This document shows positions 39,871 through 51,853 of a stretch of 64,000 nucleotides of DNA, in pieces. The translations under genes and the position numbers were made by a program. Numbering within the stretch: position 1 is the first letter of the stretch; every line of letters starts with the position of its first letter. The notes below the pieces were generated by a model. It was not told where the DNA came from, searched no databases, and worked only from the letters and a program-made list of their open reading frames with translations. The DNA is taken from assembly GCA_026929865.2 (NCBI GenBank), contig CM049395.1, forward strand, positions 29,135,001-29,199,000, read 5' to 3'. The DNA is from Hyperoplus lanceolatus (lineage: Eukaryota > Chordata > Actinopteri > Uranoscopiformes > Ammodytidae).

Positions 39871-41221
39871 CTGTTTTAACAATTGATTTCCAAAAAGAAA
39901 CATGTTGAATTCATAAACAAACATCTGCTATTTCATATAGAAAATACTGGTATTGACAAAAATGTCAGACTCTTCCTTTGAACAAAGGAGATTTGCGTCA
40001 CCTTTTTCCACTTGCTTAACAAGAAAGGATCAGTTTCTGTTCTGGCTGCGCCACATGATCACCTGTTGCATATCTTTCCAGCAGGTCTGGATTAAATAAT
40101 GTGCTAACAAATCATATGGCATCGACACTTTATAAATCTCCAAATTAAATCCGCAAACAAACAATTACTCGAGTCAACGAGAACAATTAATTTGTGAGGC
40201 CTCCAAGGACTGAATCTGCATATTGAATGAGCTCATTATCATAACCGTGAGAGATGGAGTGGAGCTGCACGCTTTCAGCCTTTTATTAATCAGTTGTTTA
40301 ACCTCCTCACATTGACACACAGATAAATACTACACAATTAAACACTCAACTGTTAAGCTTTTTAAAGATCTAGTTACAAAGAGCATCCATCCTACCTGTG
40401 AACTTTGGGCCATTTTTCAATTGAATTTGATTTTTTTTTCATACAATTAAAATTTGTGCTATTTAAATACCACACATTTGAAAAAAGAGAACACATTTTT
40501 TACTGAAGTGTATGTGACGTGAAAGTGGTGGTGTATATAACCAGAAGATGGGATAGATATGTATTTTACTATAATTATAAAGCAGATGAAATCATCCTCC
40601 CCGCTGTTAGCAAGTGCAGTATTTCTGTCTTGATGACTGCTTTTTTCTTTTTGTCTGATCTAAAGAGGACTCTTTAAAGACAATTGTACTATACAAAATT
40701 GGCATTGAAATGAAGGCAGTGTTTGGAGTGTATGTGGCGTCTTGGTGCTTTATCGCTCATGCTTCTTTCCAGTTGGTAACAATGCAGCTGCTGTTTGACA
40801 GACCCGACGTTCAGAGGTTATTACCCCAGTGACTGATGGGAAACACTTCCTGCTATGGATCAGAGTGCAAGTGGACTAAAACCTTTCAGGTCGTTTTAGC
40901 CATGTCTCTGTCGCCCCGCCTCTCCTGCATCCTGATTGGTTCCAAAACAGCTGATCGATAACCACAGCCGGATGAACAGTCAGGATGAAGGTTAAATAAA
41001 TAGTGCTATTTATTGGCTGCATGATGGTGTAAACCTGGATATTCTTATTCTTCACTGGATTACCTGTCTGTTTTGTGTCATCTGAGATCTGGATTATTGT
41101 ATTGCTTTTGTTACCTCAAAACTGAACTCTAATGCTAAAATTCTAGAAGCTGAAACTTTACACAGCTTCATAATACAGCAGACCAACATGCTCACTGAAA
41201 TCCCTTTAATCACAGTATGTA
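39871..41221. other. Intergenic, no gene seen
   Basis: Non-coding; one regulatory candidate at 40020-40310 is listed separately. Confidence 0.5.
40020..40310. promoter_or_regulatory. Candidate conserved non-coding element
   Basis: Complex sequence with CACCTGTTGCATATC, GAACAATTAATTTGTGAGG and GAATGAGCTCATTATC words and no coding similarity. Inference from composition. Confidence 0.27.
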
Positions 41222-41402
41222 ATATAAACCATATAGCCAAAAGTATGTGGATACTGGTGTGGACATACTGTAATGCACACTAAGCAACTCCTTAAATAAA
41301 TGCTGTTCCCAGTTTGGTTTAAAAGGACTCAACATCAACCCCATCCAACATCTTTGGGATGGTCTGGAACTAGAGCAGACACAGTCCAGCCTCTCCAATG
41401 TG
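41222..41402 (+). mobile_element. Tc1/mariner-derived fragment
   Basis: It starts with CCAAAAGTATGTGGATAC, the terminal-repeat word of the element at 57515-59785. Near 41320-41370 it encodes LNINPIQHLWDGLE, which resembles the third catalytic region (SPDLNPIEHLWD-like) of Tc1 transposases. The internal part is deleted. It is an old short derivative. Confidence 0.45.
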
Positions 41403-41566
41403 AGGATTTGGTGCTTTTTTTAGACATATGACAGTAAACTTAATACCTTTGGATTTTGGAGTGTTGGTCGGATAACACAAGAACTTTGAAGACGTTACAT
41501 TTAGCTCAGGGAAATTATACCGAGCATGCTTAGTCTGTCATTATATAGAAAATACAGTAGCGTACC

Positions 41567-43406
41567 GTGGGGTTTCAGTCAGGGCCTTCAGTAGCGAACT
41601 CCAACCTCCCCCCCCCTCCCAAACACTGAGAAACGCACACGTCAGGTGCCGATACAGCCAACAAAGCCACATACAAAATATAGGCTTCACCTACTGCCCA
41701 AGTCCCAGCAATATACTAGGCTACAACGACCATTACAAAGAAACAAAATGGTTTTAAAACCCCACACAAAACGTTATCTCTTCACAGATAGACACAGCCA
41801 AAAGTAACACTCAAAGTAACCCATCCTCGGATCCTATAAGCCATTAAGGCTGCTAAAATCCGTGATGTGCCATGTTCCTTCACAGGTTTAAAAAGCAGAC
41901 ACGGCCAGCAACATACCGGTAACGTGTTCCGCTCGGTGCTAGCTGTTAGCCAGTCATAGCGTCGTAGTTACAGTCAGTGAAGTGCCGCAAATAAACGTTT
42001 TCAGCCCATCCAGCTTATGTGTAATATTCCTGTTGAAATTATATCTAAACTATGTTAAACGATCACCTTTAAATAGTCACGCTAGATCGGCAACCGGATG
42101 AGTAGGTTGTGTGAAAGCGATGGCCATAGTAGTTCACTCACATCACAATGCTAGTAGTCGCTGAAGTTTCAAACATCGCTGATGACATCACGGGGGACTA
42201 GCGGCTGAGATATCGCTGGGCCTTGGGGCGGGCTGTCACTACACATCAGAATCTGATTGGCTGATGAGACATGCCAGTCAAAGTTATTATCCAATAGGGG
42301 ACGGCAGCTTCAATGAAAGGCTAGCAATACTTCTCGTGCAGGTCCTGCTGCTCCACATAGCTGTGATGCGTTTAGATGAGGGAAATCCTACGGTGGCGCA
42401 TTCACCAAATAGAAAAAAGTTTCACAGCTAATGTAGCCGTTAGCACACTCAGGATCTTTTCTCGTAATTACGAGATAAGGATCTCATAATTACGAGATAC
42501 TTATCTCGTAATTATGAGATCCTGAGTGTGCTAACGGCTACATTAGCATTTGGTTAAATTATATGCAGTTTGTTCATTATGAGCCACCGGAGCCACCGTA
42601 CTGTGTTGACTCATCCAATCAGAATGCCCGGTGGGCTAGTTCACTTTTACCTCCTGTTTGTTTCTGTATCGGAGCGCAGTTTTATTGAATGCTTTGATTA
42701 CATACAGTCGTTTAAATTCGGTGTGATCCTTGACTCATACAAACACATAAGAATGTTCTACTTGTCAACTTTTCGCAGATATGCAGTCACTGGGACTGTT
42801 CAGGAGAAAAGCCCAGTCGGACCTCAGCAGCTGATCACGGGCGTAAAGCCGAAAGTCTGTCCCTCAGTATAGGCTACCCGATGCGATCACTAATTAATGA
42901 ATGAACAGTCAAAACGTATTTAAAATAATTGTATTGATTATGGGGCCCATTGTAGTCCGGAAACCAAGGCAATTGCCATACGTTTGCCTATGGCTAGGTT
43001 CACCTCGTCTGCACACAAACACACAGCCATCGTTATTGATGAATGGGTGGTCCTGATCTCGTAATTACGAGATATTATCTCATAATTACGAGATCCTTAT
43101 CTCGTAATTACGAGATATTTGCTCGTAATTACGAGATCCTGAGTGTGCTAACGGTTACATTAGCTGTGAAACTTTTTTTTATTTGGTGAATGCTCAGCGC
43201 CACCGTAAAACCCAGCTTAGCCTCACAAAAAATAACTATATTCCAAAAGAATTGTAATTATTATTGTAACTTACTGATTTTTTTTATTAAATTCATACAA
43301 ATTTAAGCACAAATTAATATAATTTTAAACAACAAAAAGAAAAATATTATTTGGATTTTGACAGGACCAGCAGAGAAGGCCCTGATGGCCCACCACTGAG
43401 AAAATA
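41567..43406. mobile_element. Possible hAT-like element, right end uncertain
   Basis: CAGTAGCGTACCGTGGGG at 41567-41584 looks like a hAT left end. GGCCCTGATGGCCCACCACTG near 43380-43405 resembles the inner right-end sequence of such elements, but the true terminal repeat is not seen. The palindrome-ended element at 42391-43205 would then be nested in it. Limits are tentative. Confidence 0.3.
42391..43205. mobile_element. Non-autonomous element with palindromic 16-mers at both ends
   Basis: The 815-bp element is bounded by CGGTGGCGC and GCGCCACCG with a TA duplication (42389-42390 and 43206-43207). About 65 bases at each end are inverted copies, apart from a five-base difference. Inside each terminal repeat lie copies of the self-complementary word TCTCGTAATTACGAGA or one-base variants: three at 42460-42523 and four at 43057-43134. 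The middle has no transposase. The TA duplication suggests Tc1/mariner-type mobilisation. Confidence 0.75.
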
Positions 43407-45624
43407 TGATAACTCGATAATTAAAAATATTGTTAGTTGCAGCCCCAACTGGGACACTGACTGTGAGCCAGAGCCGGCACAACCATCAGCGTTGGACCTC
43501 ACTGATATTCTGATCTCTGAATGGGAGCAATCCTGGAGCTGGTTTGACCACCTTTCTCACTAGCAATTGGATGAATGCAGATAATGTTTTTTTTTATATA
43601 TTTTTTAAAATTATTATTATGTTTCATTAATATGGTGCACAGACACACCAGCAGTATCTTTTCTGGTGCAGCTGATTTATTACCATTGTTTTGTTGCATC
43701 TTCTGAGTTGATAAAAATCACAAATAAATTTGCTCTGTTTGCTTTTTTGCAAATAATAATAGATTCCTACTCCTGCCACTATAATTCTTCAATGTTTTCA
43801 TTATTTAAAAGAAGCACTTGCTGTCTGGTGATCAGTCCTTCTTCTTCTAAAACAGACTGAATATCTAAAATCCAGATTCATGCATCAATTTTAATCCTTT
43901 CACTTTATGTTGAGCCACAATCTCTTGCAATAATTGTCTCTTCCGTCCTCCATATTTACCGAGCGACATTGTGCTTTATTTTCCTTCAGCGTGGAGAGTT
44001 AGTCGGGTCAGAGGTCAGCGGAGCGGCTGGCTAAACAGATATGTTCATTAGCAAACAGCAGTTCCAAACACTTAGCGACAACATCCATCACACAAACTCT
44101 TGCAGCAGCAGCAGCAGCAGCAATTGCAGCCAAGTTGCTTTTACCCAAGTCTGAGAGGAAATCTGAGGCACTTTGTCGTATTCACACACAGACTGACGAC
44201 CAGCAGGTCTATGTGGCCCCATGCGGGTAAAATATGAAGTTCATGGTCCAAGGGCACGAGGTGGACCCCATAAAGAAACAATTAGATGTTTCCTCTTGTA
44301 CCTCTAATTATCCTCATTTTGCCCAGCACCTCACATTTTGTTTTGTTGCAATATCACTTACATATTATACAGATGCATATACATAACTGTTTATCTCTCA
44401 TGTAAATATAATTAATTTTTCCTTCTTTATCTCTTGCTTAAGTGCTTATTTGATATGCTTTGTTATATTATCTTGCATGTCTTATTGTTTTATTTTATTG
44501 TAATATGAAATACGGTATGTGAATATTTGAATCTGTATTCTGTGTGTGTAGCTTGGTGTAGAAATTCTCCTTTTCTCAAGATCATCTCACACAGAGTCAC
44601 ATCGGGATATCAGTAATAGTGTCCTATGACTGTCCAGCTGCTAAAAATCCAGATGAGAGAACAGATGAGCCGATCAACATATACTAATATTAATAGTAAT
44701 TACTGCGCACCCACACTTTTTGTGGACCCATACAGGCGGCTCCAACCCTGCTCATTGTGCAGGATGTGGGGCCATTGGCAGGCTGAAGCCCAAATCCCAC
44801 TTTCCATATCTGCGTGGCTATGAGAGTTTCACTGTTTGGTGTTTTGCTGCCACCTAGTGGACTATCATTTCAAAAAGGCCACAGTCAGATTGTTACAGAG
44901 TCTGATCAGCTGCACTTTAAATAGAAGTTGATTAATTTAATAATCCAATAATGTAAAGGTTAATGTTAAACATCAGTATTGTCAATTAACAAAGACACAT
45001 TTACCTGTTGTTTTCTATATCATTGAGTGCTTAGTTAATAAAAAACTAAGTTGTGTGATTCCAATAATGAAGATAGACAAGCTTTGACTGAAAAGGGAAA
45101 TATTAATTAGAATACACCCTAACTATAAATGCACATCCATGATACATCCATGTAATGCAGCATACAGTAATGCAATAATACAGTGAAAGAAACATTAGTT
45201 TGAAAATGCTTTGGACCTTCTCGCCCACCGTACACATCATTTAGCAAGGATTAAAACGAGAAAAGGGGACAGTCATCCTTCAGAATAAAATCAAATCACT
45301 TCTTGAGAAATGAGATTCTGTAAAATAAAAAAAATATTTTTATGAACTTAGTTAAGAATGATTAGAATTAGTAAAAATACCTATCAGTCCAAAATGTATT
45401 AAATGTATGAGACATTTCACAATAAAGCTACAGCATAGTTTAAAGTTTGGGATATTTTTAGGAATCATGTCTCACTGCTCATGGCGCAGCACCAGTGTTA
45501 ACGAACATGACACTTAATTTACATCGGTAATGAGTCTGACAATATAATTTAGGCCTATTGGAAATATATAGTTCCCGGTTAGAAGGATATATAAATATTT
45601 CAACCCCTGCACTGTTATGTTTAC
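43208..45624. other. Intergenic, no gene seen
   Basis: AT-rich non-coding DNA with one regulatory candidate and a short CAG run near 44104-44121. No exon was recognised. Confidence 0.5.
43950..44350. promoter_or_regulatory. Candidate conserved non-coding element
   Basis: Complex sequence containing CATTAGCAAACAGCAG, a (CAG)6 run, and CTCTAATTATCC. No open frame resembles a known protein. Inference from composition. Confidence 0.25.
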
Positions 45625-45778
45625 CTCTTCTGCGGAGAAGGCAGTTGTCTTTCAAACATTTTGAAGGGGACACATTAAGGCTACCTCTTCTAAATATTGA
45701 GGTGGAAATATCCCCTGCACCCACTTGAGATACTAAACTAGTTGTATTAGTAGTAGGCCTTGACGCCATTGTAGTCAT
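45625..45778 (-). CDS. Candidate first exon of a divergent transcript, unrecognised
   Basis: An open segment starts at ATG 45778 (MTTMASRPTTNTTSLVSQVG...) and reaches a canonical splice donor (GAAGAG|GTAAAC at 45625/45624). It encodes 51 residues. Its start is only 173 bases from the gtf2a2 start codon on the opposite strand, so a shared bidirectional promoter is possible. I recognise no family and found no following exons on the minus strand down to 41 kb. It may simply be chance coding potential. Confidence 0.25.
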
Positions 45779-45859
45779 GAAAAGATTAATACATCTTATT
45801 TTGAAATGAAGAACAGGAATTCCTCTCTATGTTCAGCGTGTTGGTTGTTGCACAGTTTA

Positions 45860-45951
45860 CTAGTTTTGGAGGAAAGCGGCTAGCTCAGTTAGCTTAGTGT
45901 GTGTAAGAAGGATAGTTTACGGTAGTTATTGTTCTTTAGGTAGTTTCCACC
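45860..45951 (+). promoter_or_regulatory. gtf2a2 5' UTR and proximal promoter
   Basis: The stretch directly before the gtf2a2 start codon has no TATA box and contains AGCTAGCTCAGTTAGC-like words. The start context TTTCCACCATGGCG is an excellent Kozak sequence, which supports the chosen ATG. Confidence 0.5.
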
Positions 45952-48058
45952 ATGGCGTACCAGCTGTACAGGAACACCACTCTGGGAAACAGCCTACAGG
46001 AGAGCCTGGACGAGCTCATACAGGTGACATTAACCTCACACATGACGGATATTTGCTCAGAGCTAGTCCAAATTAGCAGGTTGCTAACTGGTTAGCTCCT
46101 AGCGGGCTAACTGCAGATTGCTAACTGCGGTTTGCCTCTGTTCTTATTTGATCCAATCGGAAGTTAATTTCATATATTGTCTTTACTAGAGTAAAACTAC
46201 AGTTGTGTGTACTGCATGCATTATTATTATCGGCTTGAAAGTAAAGTAATACAAGTAAAAACGTGTTTGCAGTTTTAAAGTTTTTTTTAACTGATATTCG
46301 TGCATATTTAATTACTCAATGACTTAAAAAAAGCTTTAGATTAGTCCATCATTGATATGACTTCTTTATTATGGAAAATATGTCTAATGATAATGTATTT
46401 TGTTGCATCTTCTAGCCATTGAGGTTCTTTAAGTTTAGTGTAAACACACACAAGAACCAGGATCAAAACTGTCTCAGGATTTAAAAAAGGTCCAGATTTA
46501 GGGACCCACAATCCACATTAGTCTAATTTTACATGAAACAAAATGTTATTGGCAGGCAGGAACAGTTGCACCAGAAAGAAAATGTCAATGTTATGCAAAA
46601 GCTATGAAAGCTGGATAAACTTGATGTATTTTTAATACCTATCCATCACATTGCACAAATTAGAATTTTTATTGAGACTATAATAATCTTCAATAACATT
46701 ATTGAAGCATTACTGGAAGTGGTCAGTCCAGGTTAGTCCAGCATGTGTTAATGTGTACACAGACATACATGTAAAAGCAGCTTGGTGTTATGCGCCAAAC
46801 CTGAAACCCTCACTGTGATGACTAAACGTAAGGAAGCTGCACCAACTCTTGTTCAACTATACAAAAAGAGTACCAGCATGTAATGCCAAACTGTGCTGTT
46901 TGCGTTGTCTGTTTACATTTTAAATTTTGTTATCTAGGTCCCAGCTTTCAAACTAGTTTCTTTTTTACTATTTCCTATATTATTTATTGTCTTGTATTAT
47001 TTTTATTATCATTATCATTTAAGTATCAGCTTTTATACTGGTGTTTCTCTTTTACTTTTTCTTTATATTGCACGGCTGAAGGAGCCGAAGACTTAAGAAT
47101 TTCATTGCCAGTGACTGCTCTGTAATTGTTGTGCATATGACAATAAAATAAATCTTGAATCGTGCATTATCAGATTAAACAATGATCTGTAGTTGGATTT
47201 TGGGATATGTTCTTGGTTTAGAAACATAAGACACACGTGTCTGTGTGTTGAAGGCTGGTGCTGTGAGACGTTAAATGAATGGAATTGTGTGTTTTCAGAC
47301 TCAGCAGATCACTCCTCAGCTGGCTCTTCAGGTCCTCCTTCAATTTGATAAAGCAATCAACACAGCGCTCGCCAACCGTGTGCGCAACAGAGTCAACTTC
47401 AGGGTGAGACCACTTCCGGTGAACTTTGACATGAGACTGTTAAAAAATAACTAAAGCTTTCGGAAAAACGTAATGTCTGTTTTGACAGTTAAAGACCTAC
47501 TTCAGCGGTAGGAATATGAAGGTGTATTGAACTCCGAGATCCTATGTAGTACAAATGTGCAAACATTTTTGAAATCGGTTCATCCTAGCCTGAGAAAAGG
47601 CAAAAGAGTGTGTTATGGTCTCACTGTCTAACCCTACATTTTACTAGTGTGACATCACACTGGTAAAAATGTAGGGTTAGGATTAACAGGATAGCTGGGC
47701 CAAGGGAAGACTGAGGAAAGACTGAGGGAAGAAAAACCTAATTTGTTATATTATAATAGCACATTTATTATGATATTATATGTATGTATGTATTGTATGC
47801 CTGTTCCGTTTGGGTAAAGTATTCCTTTAAGTCTTGATCTGTTCTGTGTGGAGTTTTGAGTGCCTGTCACTCAGTGGTTGTCCTGTGCCTGTCCTCCAGG
47901 GCTCTCTGAACACCTACAGGTTCTGTGACAACGTGTGGACATTTGTCCTGAACGACGTGGAGTTCAGGGAGGTGACGGACCTCGTGAAGGTCGACAAGGT
48001 AAAAATCGTGGCCTGTGACGGAAAGAGCGAGTCGACCCAAAACAAAACGGACAAATGA
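45952..48058 (+). CDS. gtf2a2: Transcription initiation factor IIA gamma subunit
   Basis: TFIIA gamma pairs with the alpha/beta chains to form TFIIA, which stabilises TBP on promoters and assists RNA polymerase II initiation in the nucleus. Three coding exons join in frame: 45952-46023, 47299-47403 and 47900-48058. All have GT/AG borders. The product is 111 residues (the human protein has 109): [20 protein letters not shown] at the start, an N-terminal helical bundle to about residue 50, then a beta-barrel half with [18 protein letters not shown] and [11 protein letters not shown]. The only divergence from vertebrate relatives is in the last dozen residues. Intron 1 holds a LINE tail and intron 2 a 53-base hairpin. 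A GTAAAA word inside exon 3 (after VDK) is coding, not a used donor. Confidence 0.97.
46885..47162 (+). mobile_element. LINE 3' tail in gtf2a2 intron 1
   Basis: The segment ends with AAGAATTTCATTGCCAGTGA, then CATATGACAATAAAATAAATCTTGAATC. A final 'gacaataaa...cttgaat' stretch is the usual 3' end of several fish non-LTR retrotransposons. Only the tail is present, inserted in the gtf2a2 sense direction. Confidence 0.5.
47628..47680. repeat. 53-base near-perfect hairpin in gtf2a2 intron 2
   Basis: CTAACCCTACATTTTACTAG at the left and its near-complement at the right pair across the centre TGTGACATCACA, with about one mismatch and one bulge. Arms are about 25 bases with almost no loop. Confidence 0.75.
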
Positions 48059-48665
48059 ATGGTAAGAAAGAAATGACCACAGTTCATATTTTACACTGGA
48101 GGACTTCACTGTTTGTTCTTTTGTGCCCGACAAGGTGGGCACATAGACTGTAAATGGGTGAGCATCATATACTCAACTGTCTTAGCGGAAGTTAATTTTT
48201 TATACCCATATTTTGATAACTCTTGAACTTCAATTCAGTGATACAATTATTTTCAGATATTCCGTTCTGGTTATTTATCAACCAGTTTGCAGAAAATGTG
48301 TATTTTCATATATCACTAACATAATAAAAAAATGACAGTCCATTATTGCAGTTCTCTACCTGTTTTGTGTTTCTTTGACACAAATCTATTCTCTCTCTGC
48401 AGACTCCAAGGCTACAGAGTGACGATGTGTTGGTGTCAGATGGAGTCACAGATGGACCTGGACTGTACATATAATTTATAACAGCAGAGTCACAGCTGAG
48501 AAGTGTGTGTGCGTGTGCGTGTGCGTGTGCGTGTGCGTGTGTGTGTGTCGGAGTGGACCAGTCACTGTACCTGCAGCATTTTTTTTTTAATAATCAGTTT
48601 ACAGGAGGTTTGTGTTCAGTTTGCTGTTATATTGAGCTGGATCATCTTTAATAAAAAAAACTTTA
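48059..48665 (+). other. gtf2a2 3' UTR with an intron and terminal exon
   Basis: Three bases after the stop codon is a strong donor (AATG|GTAAGA at 48061/48062). A pyrimidine tract ending CTCTCTCTGCAG (48391-48402) precedes an exon from 48403. A polyadenylation signal AATAAA lies at 48650-48655. The terminal exon is therefore non-coding. Within it, 48507-48547 is a (GTGTGC)n/(GT)n repeat. Confidence 0.6.
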
Positions 48666-49320
48666 TTTAATACATAGATTTTCTCTTCATTCTGAAACAA
48701 TCAGGAGGGTATTTATTTATCAAATTATTAAATTCATTGGATGAGGGTGTTTACAATGAATGTTGTTTTACTACAGAATCAAAATGATCATTCATGTTCC
48801 AGCTTCTCCAATGTGAGGAATAATTGATCCGTTTCGTTAACAATATTTTAAGCTAAAGATAAAAAAACAAAGTTGGTCTAGTTCTGACCTGTTAGACTTA
48901 TAATGACGTGTAAAAATAATATTTAAGTGAACAAACCAATAATTAAAATAATTGCTACTGCAGTAGATTCAAGACTTCAGCCTATTAGTGAACTTAAATT
49001 GTGAGCGTGAAAGTTCGCTATAGTAGCATGATGTGACATCATCAGTAAAGACCAACCAAACCAAACACAAGCCAGAATCAGCCTTTTCACTTTATTAGAA
49101 TACCCTCAGGAATTCACATGTATAAAAGAGTGCACATGGCAACAAAGATCAACATTTACTTTTTTTGCACGTAAATAAACAGGGAATATAAATAGAAGAA
49201 TATCCGTCTACCATCTGAAATATGACCATTTGAATAGGCAGGAGGAATCTTTATTGGATATTTAACGTGTGTACATTTCTTTGTACGGGGAATAAGTAGA
49301 TTATAGTAGAGTATATGTAT
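48666..49320. other. Intergenic, no gene seen
   Basis: AT-rich DNA between the gtf2a2 polyadenylation signal and a hAT-like element. Nothing recognisable. Confidence 0.5.
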
Positions 49321-50042
49321 TAGGGCTGTCACATTAACGCGTTAATTTCGATTAATCACAGAAAAATTAACACGATTAAAAAAATTAACGCAGATTAATC
49401 ACACTTCTATAATGCCCTTTGACCCGGTGCAAAAGTGGTGCGGAGCTGCACCTGTAGCTCGCCTGGCCGTGCGCGTGGGCTAAAGGGAGAAAGGTAAAGA
49501 GAGAAGCAGGGGAAAGGGGCCGACTCGAGGTCTCTATGGACGGTTTATGGGATGCATGAAGGTAGGAAGACATCTTACTTAATTCTCCGCAGTGTCCGTG
49601 CATTATTGATTTAGTGGGTGCAACAATGTAGGCTAGGTTCAAAACAGTAGGCCTATCTCTCAATCTTCCTCCAATTTTGTTTGCTAGCTGTCGAGCACCC
49701 GCCGTGTGTGAGTGTGTGTGTCAATATTTTTGCCTATGAGTAGGCTACGAAATGGTGGCAGTGCAGCGCTGTCTGTTGTGGGAGATGGAAAGTCGTAATT
49801 TTGTCTGCTTGTTTTGTTTGAGAAAATTCGGCGCTAGTTCATGTATAAAGCTGGCTGAGGGGAGGAGACAGAAGTTACGAGAGACGGAGAGCGAGCGTGC
49901 GAGAGAGAGAGAGAGAAACAAACTGTAGTAGGCTATACAGCTGTTTACAAACAGGTATAAAAGTGTCATATAAGTATGCGATTAATTAATCACAGAGCCT
50001 GGAATTAATTAGATTACTTTTTTTAATCGCTTGACAGCCCTA
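49321..50042. mobile_element. hAT-like non-autonomous element
   Basis: The ends are TAGGGCTGTCA and TGACAGCCCTA. Internal words CGATTAATCACAG and ATTAATCACAGAG recur near both ends. Flanking eight-mers ATATGTAT and ATATTTTT agree at six positions, which could be a decayed eight-base duplication. The element is 722 bp with no transposase. Its centre (49470-49700) is unusually GC-balanced compared with the ends. Confidence 0.65.
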
Positions 50043-50043
50043 A

Positions 50044-50046
<3 letters not shown>

Positions 50047-50076
<30 letters not shown>

Positions 50077-50102
50077 TTTTTATTTTTTTTTATATATATA
50101 TA

Positions 50103-50152
<50 letters not shown>
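50047..50152. repeat. (TA)n-rich tract
   Basis: Interrupted TA arrays directly after the hAT-like element. Confidence 0.9.
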
Positions 50153-50153
<1 letters not shown>

Positions 50154-50501
50154 TGTGTAAAACTGTATTTAATTAAACATGGTTTGTGAGCAATACTACA
50201 TATGGCTACCACAGAGGAGTGGAAATGGCTTCTGCTTCTCAACATAACAACTGAAATGAAGCTTGCATGAAGATATGGCTGATCGGAAATGAAAACAGGA
50301 GTAAAGAGAGTGATGCTGATGTTTACAGAGAAGTGTCTGACATATGTTGTCTTAGTTGAGATGCTGACAGAAGATTTTGACACTTGACATGAACAAATAT
50401 CAAAGAAGAAAGTTCAGTGTCTGAAGAGCAGTTGAGGATACCTGCCACACCAATACTGCCTTAAAAAAAATGGGTGCCAAATCACTACTAGAAAAATCAT
50501 G

Positions 50502-50783
50502 GCCAGATTCTTGGCGGTCCAATCAGTGAACAGAGGGAGTGGCTGAGAACAATGACGTTGAGGTTGTGCGCCAGTTTCAGTTGTAGTCAGAAGCCGGCAT
50601 ATGACATACGTCACGACCAAACGTTATGTGTTTGGTTGGCAGATCCAGAGTGGCACTAGGCAGATCCAATAGTTGTAAACTTCAAAAGACACCCGCTTTA
50701 AAGTGAGGTAACATTTGTCAATTGAGCGATTCCAGACCTTCTGTAAATGAAATGAAGTACGATGGTCTGGTAGGACCAGGCTA
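50502..50783 (+). mobile_element. Truncated copy of the TAGCCTGG MITE
   Basis: It matches the 3' three quarters of the element at 59093-59466 and ends GATGGTCTGGTAGGACCAGG followed by CTA. The left end is missing, so no target duplication can be tested. Confidence 0.65.
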
Positions 50784-51853
50784 ACAGGTTACAGCCGTGA
50801 TTCTACAAATTATTTTGAACATAGTTGTAGACAGCTAAAAATACATTTTTGTGCAGTATTTCTATGGAGGCATAGGCCTATCCTACATCTGCATTGATCT
50901 GATCTGTTTACAGCAGCATCCTACTGGGTGTCCACAGGTGTAGTTGACAAATATATCAAACACTTAAATCTGCTAATATTATTGTGTAATAAACCATTTA
51001 CTACATGCTTAATTAAAGTTATATATAAATGTCAAACTGCAGCACTGAATGCCTTAAGAGGTTGAATGCAGAGGAAACCATTTCCACTAATCAACTTGTG
51101 TTCCAAAAAATTGGACACAGAATCAAAAAGACAAAAAAACTATTGCTGAAAATCCTGACTTTTAGTCCCCAGAATGGGTCAAACTCCAAAATACACCATT
51201 ACGTTGATCAGTACTTCATTTGTATTTCGCCACGGGCTGCCTTGATTTCCAATTGACCAAAAAAAAAATTAATATATTTTTTTTTTTATAAGTGCAAGTG
51301 CTAGCAAGGGTGATGTGTGCTTGTGTATGGTCATATCCGCACGAAAGGCCGCAATTTGCAGTAAATAAAGATTTTCAAGTGCTCTCTGCTCTTTTAGGCC
51401 CGCCTCTTAAATGGGAATATCTTATAGTTTTCCTGGTTGGGATCCTGTTGTTAGAGATAGTGCCTGATATTCGACATATTAAATGTTGAAAATGGATGGG
51501 TTAATAAACTGTTGAGTAAACATCAATCCTGACACAGTTGGCCATTTTTTTGACGAACACCTGAGGAGAGTTGGCTGGACGCAAAAACTCACCAGGCTGC
51601 TTCCAGGGCAAAGGTCACTTCATAGGTCACTAATGTGTTTATCAAAAAGCTATGATGACAGGACACAAAAATCTACAAAATACATTCAAAAAAAGAGACA
51701 CTGCTAACAAATAAAGGGAGAGTATAAAAATGTACAGAGAAAATATTTCCGGCTTTCGATATAAGAAAGTATAAAACATCCACCAGCTAAGACTGAAATT
51801 TGCGGCCTGCCTCAGTCCTCTTTGAGTTCCTTTTCTTCTGATTGTTCCTCCGT
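50784..51853. other. 3' flank of the ZNF395-like gene, no gene seen
   Basis: AT-rich DNA downstream of the ZNF395-like stop codon; part is probably its 3' UTR. No clear minus-strand AATAAA signal could be fixed. Confidence 0.4.

Noticed and set aside
42460-43134. CRISPR-like arrangement of short palindromic repeats
   Set aside because: The repeats are separated by only 3-8 bases, lie in the two ends of a transposon, and the host is a vertebrate.
48000-48006. Splice donor GTAAAA inside gtf2a2 exon 3
   Set aside because: Reading through it gives the conserved [11 protein letters not shown] end of TFIIA gamma, so it is coding.
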